A DNA stretch of 64,000 nt from Paragorgia papillata (Eukaryota > Cnidaria > Anthozoa > Scleralcyonacea > Coralliidae): positions 1-64,000 of the forward strand of contig JAWNZC010000290.1 in NCBI GenBank assembly GCA_035771165.1. Reading direction: 5' to 3'. The notes under the pieces were generated by a model, which was given only the letters and a program-made list of their open reading frames with translations, ran no database searches and was not told the origin of the DNA. A program made the translations under genes and the position numbers. Below, piece by piece: positions 12,401 to 25,500 of this stretch (its first letter is position 1; every line of letters starts with the position of its first letter).

Positions 12401-15400
12401 ATAAAAGCCATTAACGCCTCAGGCGTCGAGACTTATATATTTGGAAAGCCCGCGAGGCGGGCTACCCGAATTTGCAGGTTTGGTGACGTCACACCCAAAA
12501 ACTGTGGGCGTGGCAGCCCAAATAAGGTCATAAAAGCCATTAACGCCTCAGGCGTCGAGACTTATATATTTGGAAAGCCCGCGAGGCGGGCTACCCGAAT
12601 TTGCAGGTTTGGTGACGTCACACCCAAAACTGTGGGCGTGGCAGCCCAAATAAGGTCATAAAAGCCATTAACGCCTCAGGCGTCGAGACTTATATATTTG
12701 GAAAGCCCGCGAGGCGGGCTACCCGAATTTGCAGGTTTGGTGACGTCACACCCAAAACTGTGGGCGTGGCAGCCCAAATAAGGTCATAAAATCGATTAAC
12801 GCCTCAGGCGTCCGAGACTTATATATTTGGAAAGCCCGCGAGGCGGGCTACCCGAATTTGCAGGTTTGGTGACGTCACACCCAAAACTGTGGGCGTGGCA
12901 GCCCAAATAAGGTCATAAAAGCCGATTAACGCCTCAGGCGTCGAGACTTATATATTTGGAAAGCCCGCGAGGCGGGCTACCCGAATTTGCAGGTTTGGTG
13001 ACGTCACACCCAAAACTGTGGGCGTGGCAGCCCAAATAAGGTCATAAAAGCCATTAACGCCTCAGGCGTCGAGACTTATATATTTGGAAAGCCCGCTGAG
13101 GCGGGCTACCCGAATTTGCAGGTTTGGTGACGTCACACCCAAAAACTGTGGGCGTGGCAGCCCAAATAAGGTCATAAAAGCCATTAAACGCCTCAGGCGT
13201 CGAGACTTATATATTTGGAAAGCCCGCGAGGCGGGCTACCCGAATTTGCAGGTTTGGTGACGTCACACCCAAAACTGTGGGCGTGGCAGCCCAAATAAGG
13301 TCATAAAAGCCATTAACGCCTCAGGCGTCGAGACTTATATATTTGGAAAGCCCGCGAGGCGGGCTACCCGAATTTGCAGGTTTGGTGACGTCACACCCAA
13401 AACTGTGGGCGTGGCAGCCCAAATAAGGTCATAAAATCGATTAAACGCCTCAGGCGTCGAGACTTATATATTTGGAAAGCCCGCGAGGCGGGCTACCCGA
13501 ATTTGCAGGTTTGGTGACGTCACACCCAAAACTGTGGGCGTGGCAGCCCAAATAAGGTCATAAAAGCCATTAAACGCCTCAGGCGTCGAGACTTATATAT
13601 TTGGAAAGCCCGCGAGGCGGGCTACCCGAATTTGCAGGTTTGGTGACGTCACACCCAAAACTGTGGGCGTGGCAGCCCAAATAAGGTCATAAAATCCATT
13701 AACGCCTCAGGCGTTCGAGACTTATATATTTGGAAAGCCCGCGAGGCGGGCTAACCCGAATTTGCAGGTTTGGTGACGTCACACCCAAAACTGTGGGCGT
13801 GGCAGCCCAAATAAGGTCATAAAAGCCATTAACGCCTCAGGCGTCGAGACTTATATATTTGGAAAGCCCGCGAGGCGGGCTACCCGAATTTGCAGGTTTG
13901 GTGACCGTCACACCCAAAACTGTGGGCGTGGCAGCCAAATAAGGTCATAAAAGCCTTTAACGCCTCAGGCGTCGAGACTTATATATTTGGAAAGCCCGCG
14001 AGGCGGGCTACCCGAATTTGCAGGTTTGGTGACGTCACACCCAAAACTGTGGGCGTGGCAGCCCAAATAAGGTCATAAAATCGATTAACGCCTCAGGCGT
14101 CGAGACTTATATATTTGGAAAGCCCGCGAGGCGGGCTACCCGAATTTGCAGGTTTGGGGACGTCACACCCAAAACTGTGGGCGTGGCAGCCCAAATAAGG
14201 TCATAAAAGCCATTAACGCCTCAGGCGTCGAGACTTATATATTTGGAAAGCCCGCGAGGCGGGCTACCCGAATTTGCAGGTTTGGTGACGTCACACCCAA
14301 AACTGTGGGCGTGGCAGCCCAAATAAGGTCATAAAAGCCATTAACGCCTCAGGCGTCGAGACTTATATATTTGGAAAGCCCGCGAGGCGGGCTACCCGAA
14401 TTTGCAGGTTTGGTGACGTCAACCCCAAAACTGTGGGCGTGGCAGCCCAAATAAGGTCATAAAATCGATTAACGCCTCAGGCGTCGAGACTTATATATTT
14501 GGAAAGCCCGCGAGGCGGGCTACCCGAATTTGCAGGTTTGGTGACGTCACACCCAAAACTGTGGGCGTGGCAGCCCAAATAAGGTCATAAAAGCCATTAA
14601 CGCCTCAGGCGTCGAGACTTATATATTTGGAAAGCCCGCGAGGCGGGCTACCCGAATTTGCAGGTTTGGTGACGTCACACCCAAAAACTGTGGGCGTGGC
14701 AGCCCAAATAAGGTCATAAAAGCCATTAACGCCTCAGGCGTCGAGACTTATATATTTGGAAAGCCCGCGAGGCGGGCTACCCGAATTTGCAGGTTTGGTG
14801 ACGTCACACCCAAAACTGTGGGCGTGGCAGCCCAAATAAGGTCATAAAAGCCATTAACGCCTCAGGCGTCGAGACTTATATATTTGGAAAGCCCGCGAGG
14901 CGGGCTACCCGAATTTGCAGGTTTGGGGACGTCACACCCAAAAACTGTGGGCGTGGCAGCCCAAATAAGGTCATAAAAGCCATTAACGCCTCAGGCGTCG
15001 AGACTTATATATTTGGAAAGCCCGCGAGGCGGGCTACCCGAATTTGCAGGTTTGGCGACGTCACACCCAAAACTGTGGGCGTGGCAGCCCAAATAAGGTC
15101 ATAAAAGCGATTAACGCCTCAGGCGTCGAGAGTTATATATTTGGAAAGCCCGCGAGGCGGGCTACCCGAATTTGCAGGTTTGGTGACGTCCACACCCAAA
15201 AAACTGTGGGCGTGGCAGCCCAAATAAGGTCATAAAATCGATTAACGCCTCAGGCGTCGAGACTTATATATTTGGAAAGCCCGCGAGGCGGGCTACCCGA
15301 ATTTGCAGGTTTGGTGACGTCACACCCAAAACTGTGGGCGTGGCAGCCCAAATAAGGTCATAAAAGCCATTTAACGCCTCAGGCGTCGAGACTTATATAT

Positions 15401-18400
15401 TTGGAAAGCCCGCGAGGCGGGCTACCCGAATTTGCAGGTTTGGTGACGTCACACCCAAAACTGTGGGCGTGGCAAGCCCAAATAAGGTCATAAAAGCCAT
15501 TAACGCCTCAGGCGTCGAGACTTATATATTTGGAAAGCCCGCGAGGCGGGCTACCCGAATTTGCAGGTTTGGGGACGTCACACCCAAAACTGTGGGCGTG
15601 GCAGCCCAAATAAGGTCATAAAAAGCCATTAACGCCTCAGGCGTCGAGACTTATATATTTGGAAAGCCCGCGAGGCGGGCTACCCGAATTTGCAGGTTTG
15701 GTGACGTCACACCCAAAACTGTGGGGCGTGGCAGCCCAAATAAGGTCATAAAATCGATTAACGCCTCAGGCGTCGAGACTTATATATTTGGAAAGCCCGC
15801 GAGGCGGGCTACCCGAATTTGCAGGTTTGGTGACGTCACACCCAAAACTGTGGGCGTGGCAGCCCAAATAAGGTCATAAAATCGATTAACGCCTCAGGCG
15901 TCGAGACTTATATATTTGGAAAGCCCGCGAGGCGGGCTACCCGAATTTGCAGGTTTGGTGACGTCACACCCAAAACTGTGGGCGTGGCAGCCCAAATAAG
16001 GTCATAAAAAGCCATTAACGCCTCAGGCGTCGAGACTTATATATTTGGAAAGCCCGCGAGGCGGGCTACCCGAATTTGCAGGTTTGGTGGACGTCACACC
16101 CAAAAACTGTGGGCGTGGCAGCCCAAATAAGGTCATAAAAGCCATTAACGCCTCAGGCGTCGAGACTTATATATTTGGAAAGCCCGCGAGGCGGGCTACC
16201 CGAATTTGCAGGTTTGGGGACGTCACACCCAAAACTGTGGGCGTGGCAGCCCAAATAAGGTCATAAAAGCCATTAACGCCTCAGGCGTCGAGACTTATAT
16301 ATTTGGAAAGCCCGCGAGGCGGGCTACCCGAATTTGCAGGTTTGGTGACGTCACACCCAAAACTGTGGGCGTGGCAGCCCAAATAAGGTCATAAAAGCCA
16401 TTAACGCCTCAGGCGTCGAGACTTATATATTTGGAAAGCCCGCGAGGCGGGCTACCCGAATTTGCAGGTTTGGTGACGTCACACCCAAAACTGTGGGCGT
16501 GGCAGCCCAAATAAGGTCATAAAAGCCATTAACGCCTCAGGCGTCGAGACTTATATATTTGGAAAGCCCGCGAGGCGGGCTACCCGAATTTGCAGGTTTG
16601 GTGACGTCACACCCAAAACTGTGGGCGTGGCAGCCCAAATAAGGTCATAAAAGCCATTAACGCCTCAGGCGTCGAGACTTATATATTTGGAAAGCCCGCG
16701 AGGCGGGCTACCCGAATTTGCAGGTTTGGTGACGTCACACCCAAAACTGTGGGCGTGGCAGCCCAAATAAGGTCATAAAAGCCATTAACGCCTCAGGCGT
16801 CGAGACTTATATATTTGGAAAGCCCGCGAGGCGGGCTACCCGAATTTGCAGGTTTGGTGACGTCACACCCAAAACTGTGGGCGTGGCAGCCCAAATAAGG
16901 TCATAAAATCCATTAACGCCTCAGGCGTCGAGACTTATATATTTGGAAAGCCCGCGAGGCGGGCTACCCGAATTTGCAGGTTTGGTGACGTCACACCCAA
17001 AACTGTGGGCGTGGCAGCCCAAATAAGGTCATAAAAGCGATTAACGCCTCAGGCGTCGAGACTTATATATTTGGAAAGCCCGCGAGGCGGGCTACCCGAA
17101 TTTTGCAGGTTTGGTGACGTCACACCCAAAACTGTGGGCGTGGCAGCCCAAATAAGGTCATAAAAGCCATTAACGCCTCAGGCGTCGAGACTTATATATT
17201 TGGAAAGCCCGCGAGGCGGGCTACCCGAATTTGCAGGTTTGGTGACGTCACACCCAAAACTGTGGGCGTGGCAGCCCAAATAAGGTCATAAAAGCCATTA
17301 ACGCCTCAGGCGTCGAGACTTATATATTTGGAAAGCCCGCGAGGCGGGCTACCCGAATTTGCAGGTTTGGTGACGTCACACCCAAAACTGTGGGCGTGGC
17401 AGCCCAAATAAGGTCATAAAAGCCATTAACGCCTCAGGCGTCGAGACTTATATATTTGGAAAGCCCGCGAGGCGGGCTACCCGAATTTGCAGGTTTGGTG
17501 ACGTCACACCCAAAACTGTGGGCGTGGCAGCCCAAATAAGGTCATAAAAGCCATTAACGCCTCAGGCGTCGAGACTTATATATTTGGAAAGCCCGCGAGG
17601 CGGGCTACCCGAATTTGCAGGTTTGGTGACGTCACACCCAAAACTGTGGGCGTGGCAGCCCAAATAAGGTCATAAAAGCCATTAACGCCTCAGGCGTCGA
17701 GACTTATATATTTGGAAAGCCCGCGAGGCGGGCTACCCGAATTTGCAGGTTTGGTGACGTCACACCCAAAACTGTGGGCGTGGCAGCCCAAATAAGGTCA
17801 TAAAAGCCATTAACGCCTCAGGCGTCGAGACTTATATATTTGGAAAGCCCGCGAGGCGGGCTACCCGAATTTGCAGGTTTGGTGACGTCACACCCAAAAC
17901 TGTGGGCGTGGCAGCCCAAATAAGGTCATAAAAGCCATTAACGCCTCAGGCGTCGAGACTTATATATTTGGAAAGCCCGCGAGGCGGGCTACCCGAATTT
18001 GCAGGTTTGGTGACGTCACACCCAAAACTGTGGGCGTGGCAGCCCAAATAAGGTCATAAAAGCCATTAACGCCTCAGGCGTCGAGACTTATATATTTGGA
18101 AAGCCCGCGAGGCGGGCTACCCGAATTTGCAGGTTTGGTGACGTCACACCCAAAACTGTGGGCGTGGCAGCCCAAATAAGGTCATAAAATCCATTAACGC
18201 CTCAGGCGTCGAGACTTATATATTTGGAAAGCCCGCGAGGCGGGCTACCCGAATTTGCAGGTTTGGTGACGTCACACCCAAAACTGTGGGCGTGGCAGCC
18301 CAAATAAGGTCATAAAAGCCATTAACGCCTCAGGCGTCGAGACTTATATATTTGGAAAGCCCGCGAGGCGGGCTACCCGAATTTGCAGGTTTGGTGACGT

Positions 18401-21400
18401 CACACCCAAAACTGTGGGCGTGGCAGCCCAAATAAGGTCATAAAAGCCATTAACGCCTCAGGCGTCGAGACTTATATATTTGGAAAGCCCGCGAGGCGGG
18501 CTACCCGAATTTGCAGGTTTGGTGACGTCACACCCAAAACTGTGGGCGTGGCAGCCCAAATAAGGTCATAAAATCCATTAACGCCTCAGGCGTCGAGACT
18601 TATATATTTGGAAAGCCCGCGAGGCGGGCTACCCGAATTTGCAGGTTTGGTGACGTCACACCCAAAACTGTGGGCGTGGCAGCCCAAATAAGGTCATAAA
18701 AAGCCATTAACGCCTCAGGCGTCGAGACTTATATATTTGGAAAGCCCGCGAGGCGGGCTACCCGAATTTGCAGGTTTGGGGACGTCACACCCAAAACTGT
18801 GGGCGTGGCAGCCCAAATAAGGTCATAAAAGCCATTAACGCCTCAGGCGTCGAGACTTATATATTTGGAAAGCCCGCGAGGCGGGCTACCCGAATTTGCA
18901 GGTTTGGTGACGTCACACCCAAAACTGTGGGCGTGGCAGCCCAAATAAGGTCATAAAAGCCATTAACGCCTCAGGCGTCGAGACTTATATATTTGGAAAG
19001 CCCGCGAGGCGGGCTACCCGAATTTGCAGGTTTGGTGACGTCACACCCAAAACTGTGGGCGTGGCAGCCCAAATAAGGTCATAAAAGCCATTAACGCCTC
19101 AGGCGTCGAGACTTATATATTTGGAAAGCCCGCGAGGCGGGCTACCCGAATTTGCAGGTTTGGGGACGTCACACCCAAAACTGTGGGCGTGGCAGCCCAA
19201 ATAAGGTCATAAAATCGATTAACGCCTCAGGCGTCGAGACTTATATATTTGGAAAGCCCGCGAGGCGGGCTACCCGAATTTGCAGGTTTGGTGACGTCAC
19301 ACCCAAAACTGTGGGCGTGGCAGCCCAAATAAGGTCATAAAAGCCATTAACGCCTCAGGCGTCGAGACTTATATATTTGGAAAGCCCGCGAGGCGGGCTA
19401 CCCGAATTTGCAGGTTTGGTGACGTCCACACCCAAAAACTGTGGGCGTGGCAGCCCAAATAAGGTCATAAAAGCCATTAACGCCTCAGGCGTCGAGACTT
19501 ATATATTTGGAAAGCCCGCGAGGCGGGCTACCCGAATTTGCAGGTTTGGTGACGTCACACCCAAAACTGTGGGCGTGGCAGCCCAAATAAGGTCATAAAA
19601 AGCCATTAACGCCTCAGGCGTCGAGACTTATATATTTGGAAAGCCCGCGAGGCGGGCTACCCGAATTTGCAGGTTTGGTGACGTCACACCCAAAACTGTG
19701 GGCGTGGCAGCCCAAATAAGGTCATAAAAGCCATTAACGCCTCAGGCGTCGAGACTTATATATTTGGAAAGCCCGCGAGGCGGGCTACCCGAATTTGCAG
19801 GTTTGGTGACGTCACACCCAAAACTGTGGGCGTGGCAGCCCAAATAAGGTCATAAAAGCCATTAACGCCTCAGGCGTCGAGACTTATATATTTGGAAAGC
19901 CCGCGAGGCGGGCTACCCGAATTTGCAGGTTTGGTGACGTCACACCCAAAACTGTGGGCGTGGCAGCCCAAATAAGGTCATAAAAGCCATTAACGCCTCA
20001 GGCGTCGAGACTTATATATTTGGAAAGCCCGCGAGGCGGGCTACCCGAATTTGCAGGTTTGGTGACGTCACACCCAAAACTGTGGGCGTGGCAGCCCAAA
20101 TAAGGTCATAAAAGCCATTAACGCCTCAGGCGTCGAGACTTATATATTTGGAAAGCCCGCGAGGCGGGCTACCCGAATTTGCAGGTTTGGTGACGTCACA
20201 CCCAAAACTGTGGGCGTGGCAGCCCAAATAAGGTCATAAAAGCCATTAACGCCTCAGGCGTCGAGACTTATATATTTGGAAAGCCCGCGAGGCGGGCTAC
20301 CCGAATTTGCAGGTTTGGTGACGTCACACCCAAAACTGTGGGCGTGGCAGCCCAAATAAGGTCATAAAATCCATTAAACGCCTCAGGCGTCGAGACTTAT
20401 ATATTTGGAAAGCCCGCGAGGCGGGCTACCCGAATTTGCAGGTTTTTGGTGACGTCACACCCAAAACTGTGGGCGTGGCAGCCCAAATAAGGTCATAAAA
20501 GCCATTAAAACGCCTCAGGCGTCGAGACTTATATATTTGGAAAGCCCGCGAGGCGGGCTTACCCGAATTTGCAGGTTTGGTGACGTCACACCCAAAACTG
20601 TGGGCGTGGCAGCCCAAATAAGGTCATAAAAGCCATTAACGCCTCAGGCGTCGAGACTTATATATTTGGAAAGGCCCGCGAGGCGGGCTACCCGAATTTG
20701 CAGGTTTGGTGACGTCACACCCAAAACTGTGGGCGTGGCAGCCCAAATAAGGTCATAAAAGCCATTAACGCCTCAGGCGTCGAGACTTATATATTTGGAA
20801 AGCCCGCGAGGCGGGCTACCCGAATTTGCAGGTTTGGTGACGTCACACCCAAAACTGTGGGCGTGGCAGCCCAAATAAGGTCATAAAAGCCATTAACGCC
20901 TCAGGCGTCGAGACTTATATATTTGGAAAGCCCGCGAGGCGGGCTACCCGAATTTGCAGGTTTGGTGACGTCACACCCAAAACTGTGGGCGTGGCAGCCC
21001 AAATAAGGTCATAAAAGCCATTAACGCCTCAGGCGTCGAGACTTATATATTTGGAAAGCCCGCGAGGCGGGCTACCCGAATTTGCAGGTTTGGTGACGTC
21101 ACACCCAAAACTGTGGGCGTTGGCAGCCCAAATAAGGTCATAAAAGCCATTAACGCCTCAGGCGTCGAGACTTATATATTTGGAAAGCCCGCGAGGCGGG
21201 CTACCCGAATTTGCAGGTTTGGTGACGTCACACCCAAAACTGTGGGCGTGGCAGCCCAAATAAGGTCATAAAAGCCATTAACGCCTCAGGCGTCGAGACT
21301 TATATATTTGGAAAGCCCGCGAGGCGGGCTACCCGAATTTGCAGGTTTGGTGACGTCACACCCAAAACTGTGGGCGTGGCAGCCCAAATAAGGTCATAAA

Positions 21401-22433
21401 AGCCATTAACGCCTCAGGCGTCGAGACTTATATATTTGGAAAGCCCGCGAGGCGGGCTACCCGAATTTGCAGGTTTGGTGACGTCACACCCAAAACTGTG
21501 GGCGTGGCAGCCCAAATAAGGTCATAAAAGCCATTAACGCCTCAGGCGTCGAGACTTATATATTTGGAAAGCCCGCGAGGCGGGCTACCCGAATTTGCAG
21601 GTTTGGTGACGTCACACCCAAAACTGTGGGCGTGGCAGCCCAAATAAGGTCATAAAAGCCATTAACGCCTCAGGCGTCGAGACTTATATATTTGGAAAGC
21701 CCGCGAGGCGGGCTACCCGAATTTGCAGGTTTGGTGACGTCACACCCAAAACTGTGGGCGTGGCAGCCCAAATAAGGTCATAAAAGCCATTAACGCCTCA
21801 GGCGTCGAGACTTATATATTTGGAAAGCCCGCGAGGCGGGCTACCCGAATTTGCAGGTTTGGTGACGTCACACCCAAAACTGTGGGCGTGGCAGCCCAAA
21901 TAAGGTCATAAAAGCCATTAACGCCTCAGGCGTCGAGACTTATATATTTGGAAAGCCCGCGAGGCGGGCTACCCGAATTTGCAGGTTTGGTGACGTCACA
22001 CCCAAAACTGTGGGCGTGGCAGCCCAAATAAGGTCATAAAAGCCATTAACGCCTCAGGCGTCGAGACTTATATATTTGGAAAGCCCGCGAGGCGGGCTAC
22101 CCGAATTTGCAGGTTTGGTGACGTCACACCCAAAACTGTGGGCGTGGCAGCCCAAATAAGGTCATAAAAGCCATTAACGCCTCAGGCGTCGAGACTTATA
22201 TATTTGGAAAGCCCGCGAGGCGGGCTACCCGAATTTGCAGGTTTGGTGACGTCACACCCAAAACTGTGGGCGTGGCAGCCCAAATAAGGTCATAAAAGCC
22301 ATTAACGCCTCAGGCGTCGAGACTTATATATTTGGAAAGCCCGCGAGGCGGGCTACCCGAATTTGCAGGTTTGGTGACGTCACACCCAAAACTGTGGGCG
22401 TGGCAGCCCAAATAAGGTCATAAAAGCCATTAA

Positions 22434-22561
22434 CGCCTCAGGCGTCGAGACTTATATATTTGGAAAGCCCGCGAGGCGGGCTACCCGAATTTGCAGGTTT
22501 GGTGACGTCACACCCAAAACTGTGGGCGTGGCAGCCCAAATAAGGTCATAAAAGCCATTAA
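22434..22561 (-). promoter_or_regulatory. Representative satellite unit with promoter-like motif set
   Basis: One clean unit is given as reference for all copies. Read on the minus strand (towards the telomere), the motifs come in this order: CCACGCCC (KLF/SP-type box) at 22531-22524, the perfect CRE TGACGTCA at 22510-22503, the GC hairpin at 22482-22466, TATATAAG at 22458-22451, and the palindrome CGCCTGAGGCG at 22444-22434. A start site about 30 bp after the TATA box would fall near 22428. AAGGTCA (22542-22548, plus strand) matches a nuclear-receptor half-site. Motif presence is seen directly. Promoter activity is inference, and short motifs in a repeated unit recur automatically once present in one copy. 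Confidence 0.4.
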
Positions 22562-25500
22562 CGCCTCAGGCGTCGAGACTTATATATTTGGAAAGCCCGC
22601 GAGGCGGGCTACCCGAATTTGCAGGTTTGGTGACGTCACACCCAAAACTGTGGGCGTGGCAGCCCAAATAAGGTCATAAAAGCCATTAACGCCTCAGGCG
22701 TCGAGACTTATATATTTGGAAAGCCCGCGAGGCGGGCTACCCGAATTTGCAGGTTTGGTGACGTCACACCCAAAACTGTGGGCGTGGCAGCCCAAATAAG
22801 GTCATAAAAGCCATTAACGCCTCAGGCGTCGAGACTTATATATTTGGAAAGCCCGCGAGGCGGGCTACCCGAATTTGCAGGTTTGGTGACGTCACACCCA
22901 AAAACTGTGGGCGTGGCAGCCCAAATAAGGTCATAAAAGCCATTAACGCCTCAGGCGTCGAGACTTATATATTTGGAAAGCCCGCGAGGCGGGCTACCCG
23001 AATTTGCAGGTTTGGTGACGTCACACCCAAAACTGTGGGCGTGGCAGCCCAAATAAGGTCATAAAAAGCCATTAACGCCTCAGGCGTCGAGACTTATATA
23101 TTTGGAAAGCCCGCGAGGCGGGCTACCCGAATTTGCAGGTTTGGTGACGTCACACCCAAAACTGTGGGCGTGGCAGCCCAAATAAGGTCATAAAAGCCAT
23201 TAACGCCTCAGGCGTCGAGACTTATATATTTGGAAAGCCCGCGAGGCGGGCTACCCGAAATTTGCAGGTTTGGTGACGTCACACCCAAAACTGTGGGCGT
23301 GGCAGCCCAAATAAGGTCATAAAAGCCATTAACGCCTCAGGCGTCGAGACTTATATATTTGGAAAGCCCGCGAGGCGGGCTACCCGAATTTGCAGGTTTG
23401 GTGACGTCACACCCAAAACTGTGGGCGTGGCAGCCCAAATAAGGTCATAAAAGCCATTAACGCCTCAGGCGTTCGAGACTTATATATTTGGAAAGCCCGC
23501 GAGGCGGGCTACCCGAATTTGCAGGTTTGGTGACGTCACACCCAAAACTGTGGGCGTGGCAGCCCAAATAAGGTCATAAAAGCCATTAACGCCTCAGGCG
23601 TCGAGACTTATATATTTGGAAAGCCCGCGAGGCGGGCTACCCGAATTTGCAGGTTTGGTGACGTCACACCCAAAACTGTGGGCGTGGCAGCCCAAATAAG
23701 GTCATAAAAGCCATTAACGCCTCAGGCGTCGAGACTTATATATTTGGAAAGCCCGCGAGGCGGGCTACCCGAATTTGCAGGTTTGGTGACGTCACACCCA
23801 AAACTGTGGGCGTGGCAGCCCAAATAAGGTCATAAAAGCCATTAACGCCTCAGGCGTCGAGACTTATATATTTGGAAAGCCCGCGAGGCGGGCTACCCGA
23901 ATTTGCAGGTTTGGTGACGTCACACCCAAAACTGTGGGCGTGGCAGCCCAAATAAGGTCATAAAAGCCATTAACGCCTCAGGCGTCGAGACTTATATATT
24001 TGGAAAGCCCGCGAGGCGGGCTACCCGAATTTGCAGGTTTGGTGACGTCACACCCAAAACTGTGGGCGTGGCAGCCCAAATAAGGTCATAAAAGCCATTA
24101 ACGCCTCAGGCGTCGAGACTTATATATTTGGAAAGCCCGCGAGGCGGGCTACCCGAATTTGCAGGTTTGGTGACGTCACACCCAAAAACTGTGGGCGTGG
24201 CAGCCCAAATAAGGTCATAAAAGCCATTAACGCCTCAGGCGTCGAGACTTATATATTTGGAAAGCCCGCGAGGCGGGCTACCCGAATTTGCAGGTTTGGT
24301 GACGTCACACCCAAAACTGTGGGCGTGGCAGCCCAAATAAGGTCATAAAAGCCATTAACGCCTCAGGCGTCGAGACTTATATATTTGGAAAGCCCGCGAG
24401 GCGGGCTACCCGAATTTGCAGGTTTGGTGACGTCACACCCAAAACTGTGGGCGTGGCAGCCCAAATAAGGTCATAAAAGCCATTAACGCCTCAGGCGTCG
24501 AGACTTATATATTTGGAAAGCCCGCGAGGCGGGCTACCCGAATTTGCAGGTTTGGTGACGTCACACCCAAAACTGTGGGCGTGGCAGCCCAAATAAGGTC
24601 ATAAAAGCCATTAACGCCTCAGGCGTCGAGACTTATATATTTGGAAAGCCCGCGAGGCGGGCTACCCGAATTTGCAGGTTTGGTGACGTCACACCCAAAA
24701 CTGTGGGCGTGGCAGCCCAAATAAGGTCATAAAAGCCATTAACGCCTCAGGCGTCGAGACTTATATATTTGGAAAGCCCGCGAGGCGGGCTACCCGAATT
24801 TGCAGGTTTGGTGACGTCACACCCAAAACTGTGGGCGTGGCAGCCCAAATAAGGTCATAAAAGCCATTAACGCCTCAGGCGTCGAGACTTATATATTTGG
24901 AAAGCCCGCGAGGCGGGCTACCCGAATTTGCAGGTTTGGTGACGTCACACCCAAAACTGTGGGCGTGGCAGCCCAAATAAGGTCATAAAAGCCATTAACG
25001 CCTCAGGCGTCGAGACTTATATATTTGGAAAGCCCGCGAGGCGGGCTACCCGAATTTGCAGGTTTGGTGACGTCACACCCAAAACTGTGGGCGTGGCAGC
25101 CCAAATAAGGTCATAAAAGCCATTAACGCCTCAGGCGTCGAGACTTATATATTTGGAAAGCCCGCGAGGCGGGCTACCCGAATTTGCAGGTTTGGTGACG
25201 TCACACCCAAAACTGTGGGCGTGGCAGCCCAAATAAGGTCATAAAAGCCATTAACGCCTCAGGCGTCGAGACTTATATATTTGGAAAGCCCGCGAGGCGG
25301 GCTACCCGAATTTTGCAGGTTTGGTGACGTCACACCCAAAACTGTGGGCGTGGCAGCCCAAATAAGGTCATAAAAGCCATTAACGCCTCAGGCGTCGAGA
25401 CTTATATATTTGGAAAGCCCGCGAGGCGGGCTACCCGAATTTGCAGGTTTGGTGACGTCACACCCAAAACTGTGGGCGTGGCAGCCCAAATAAGGTCATA

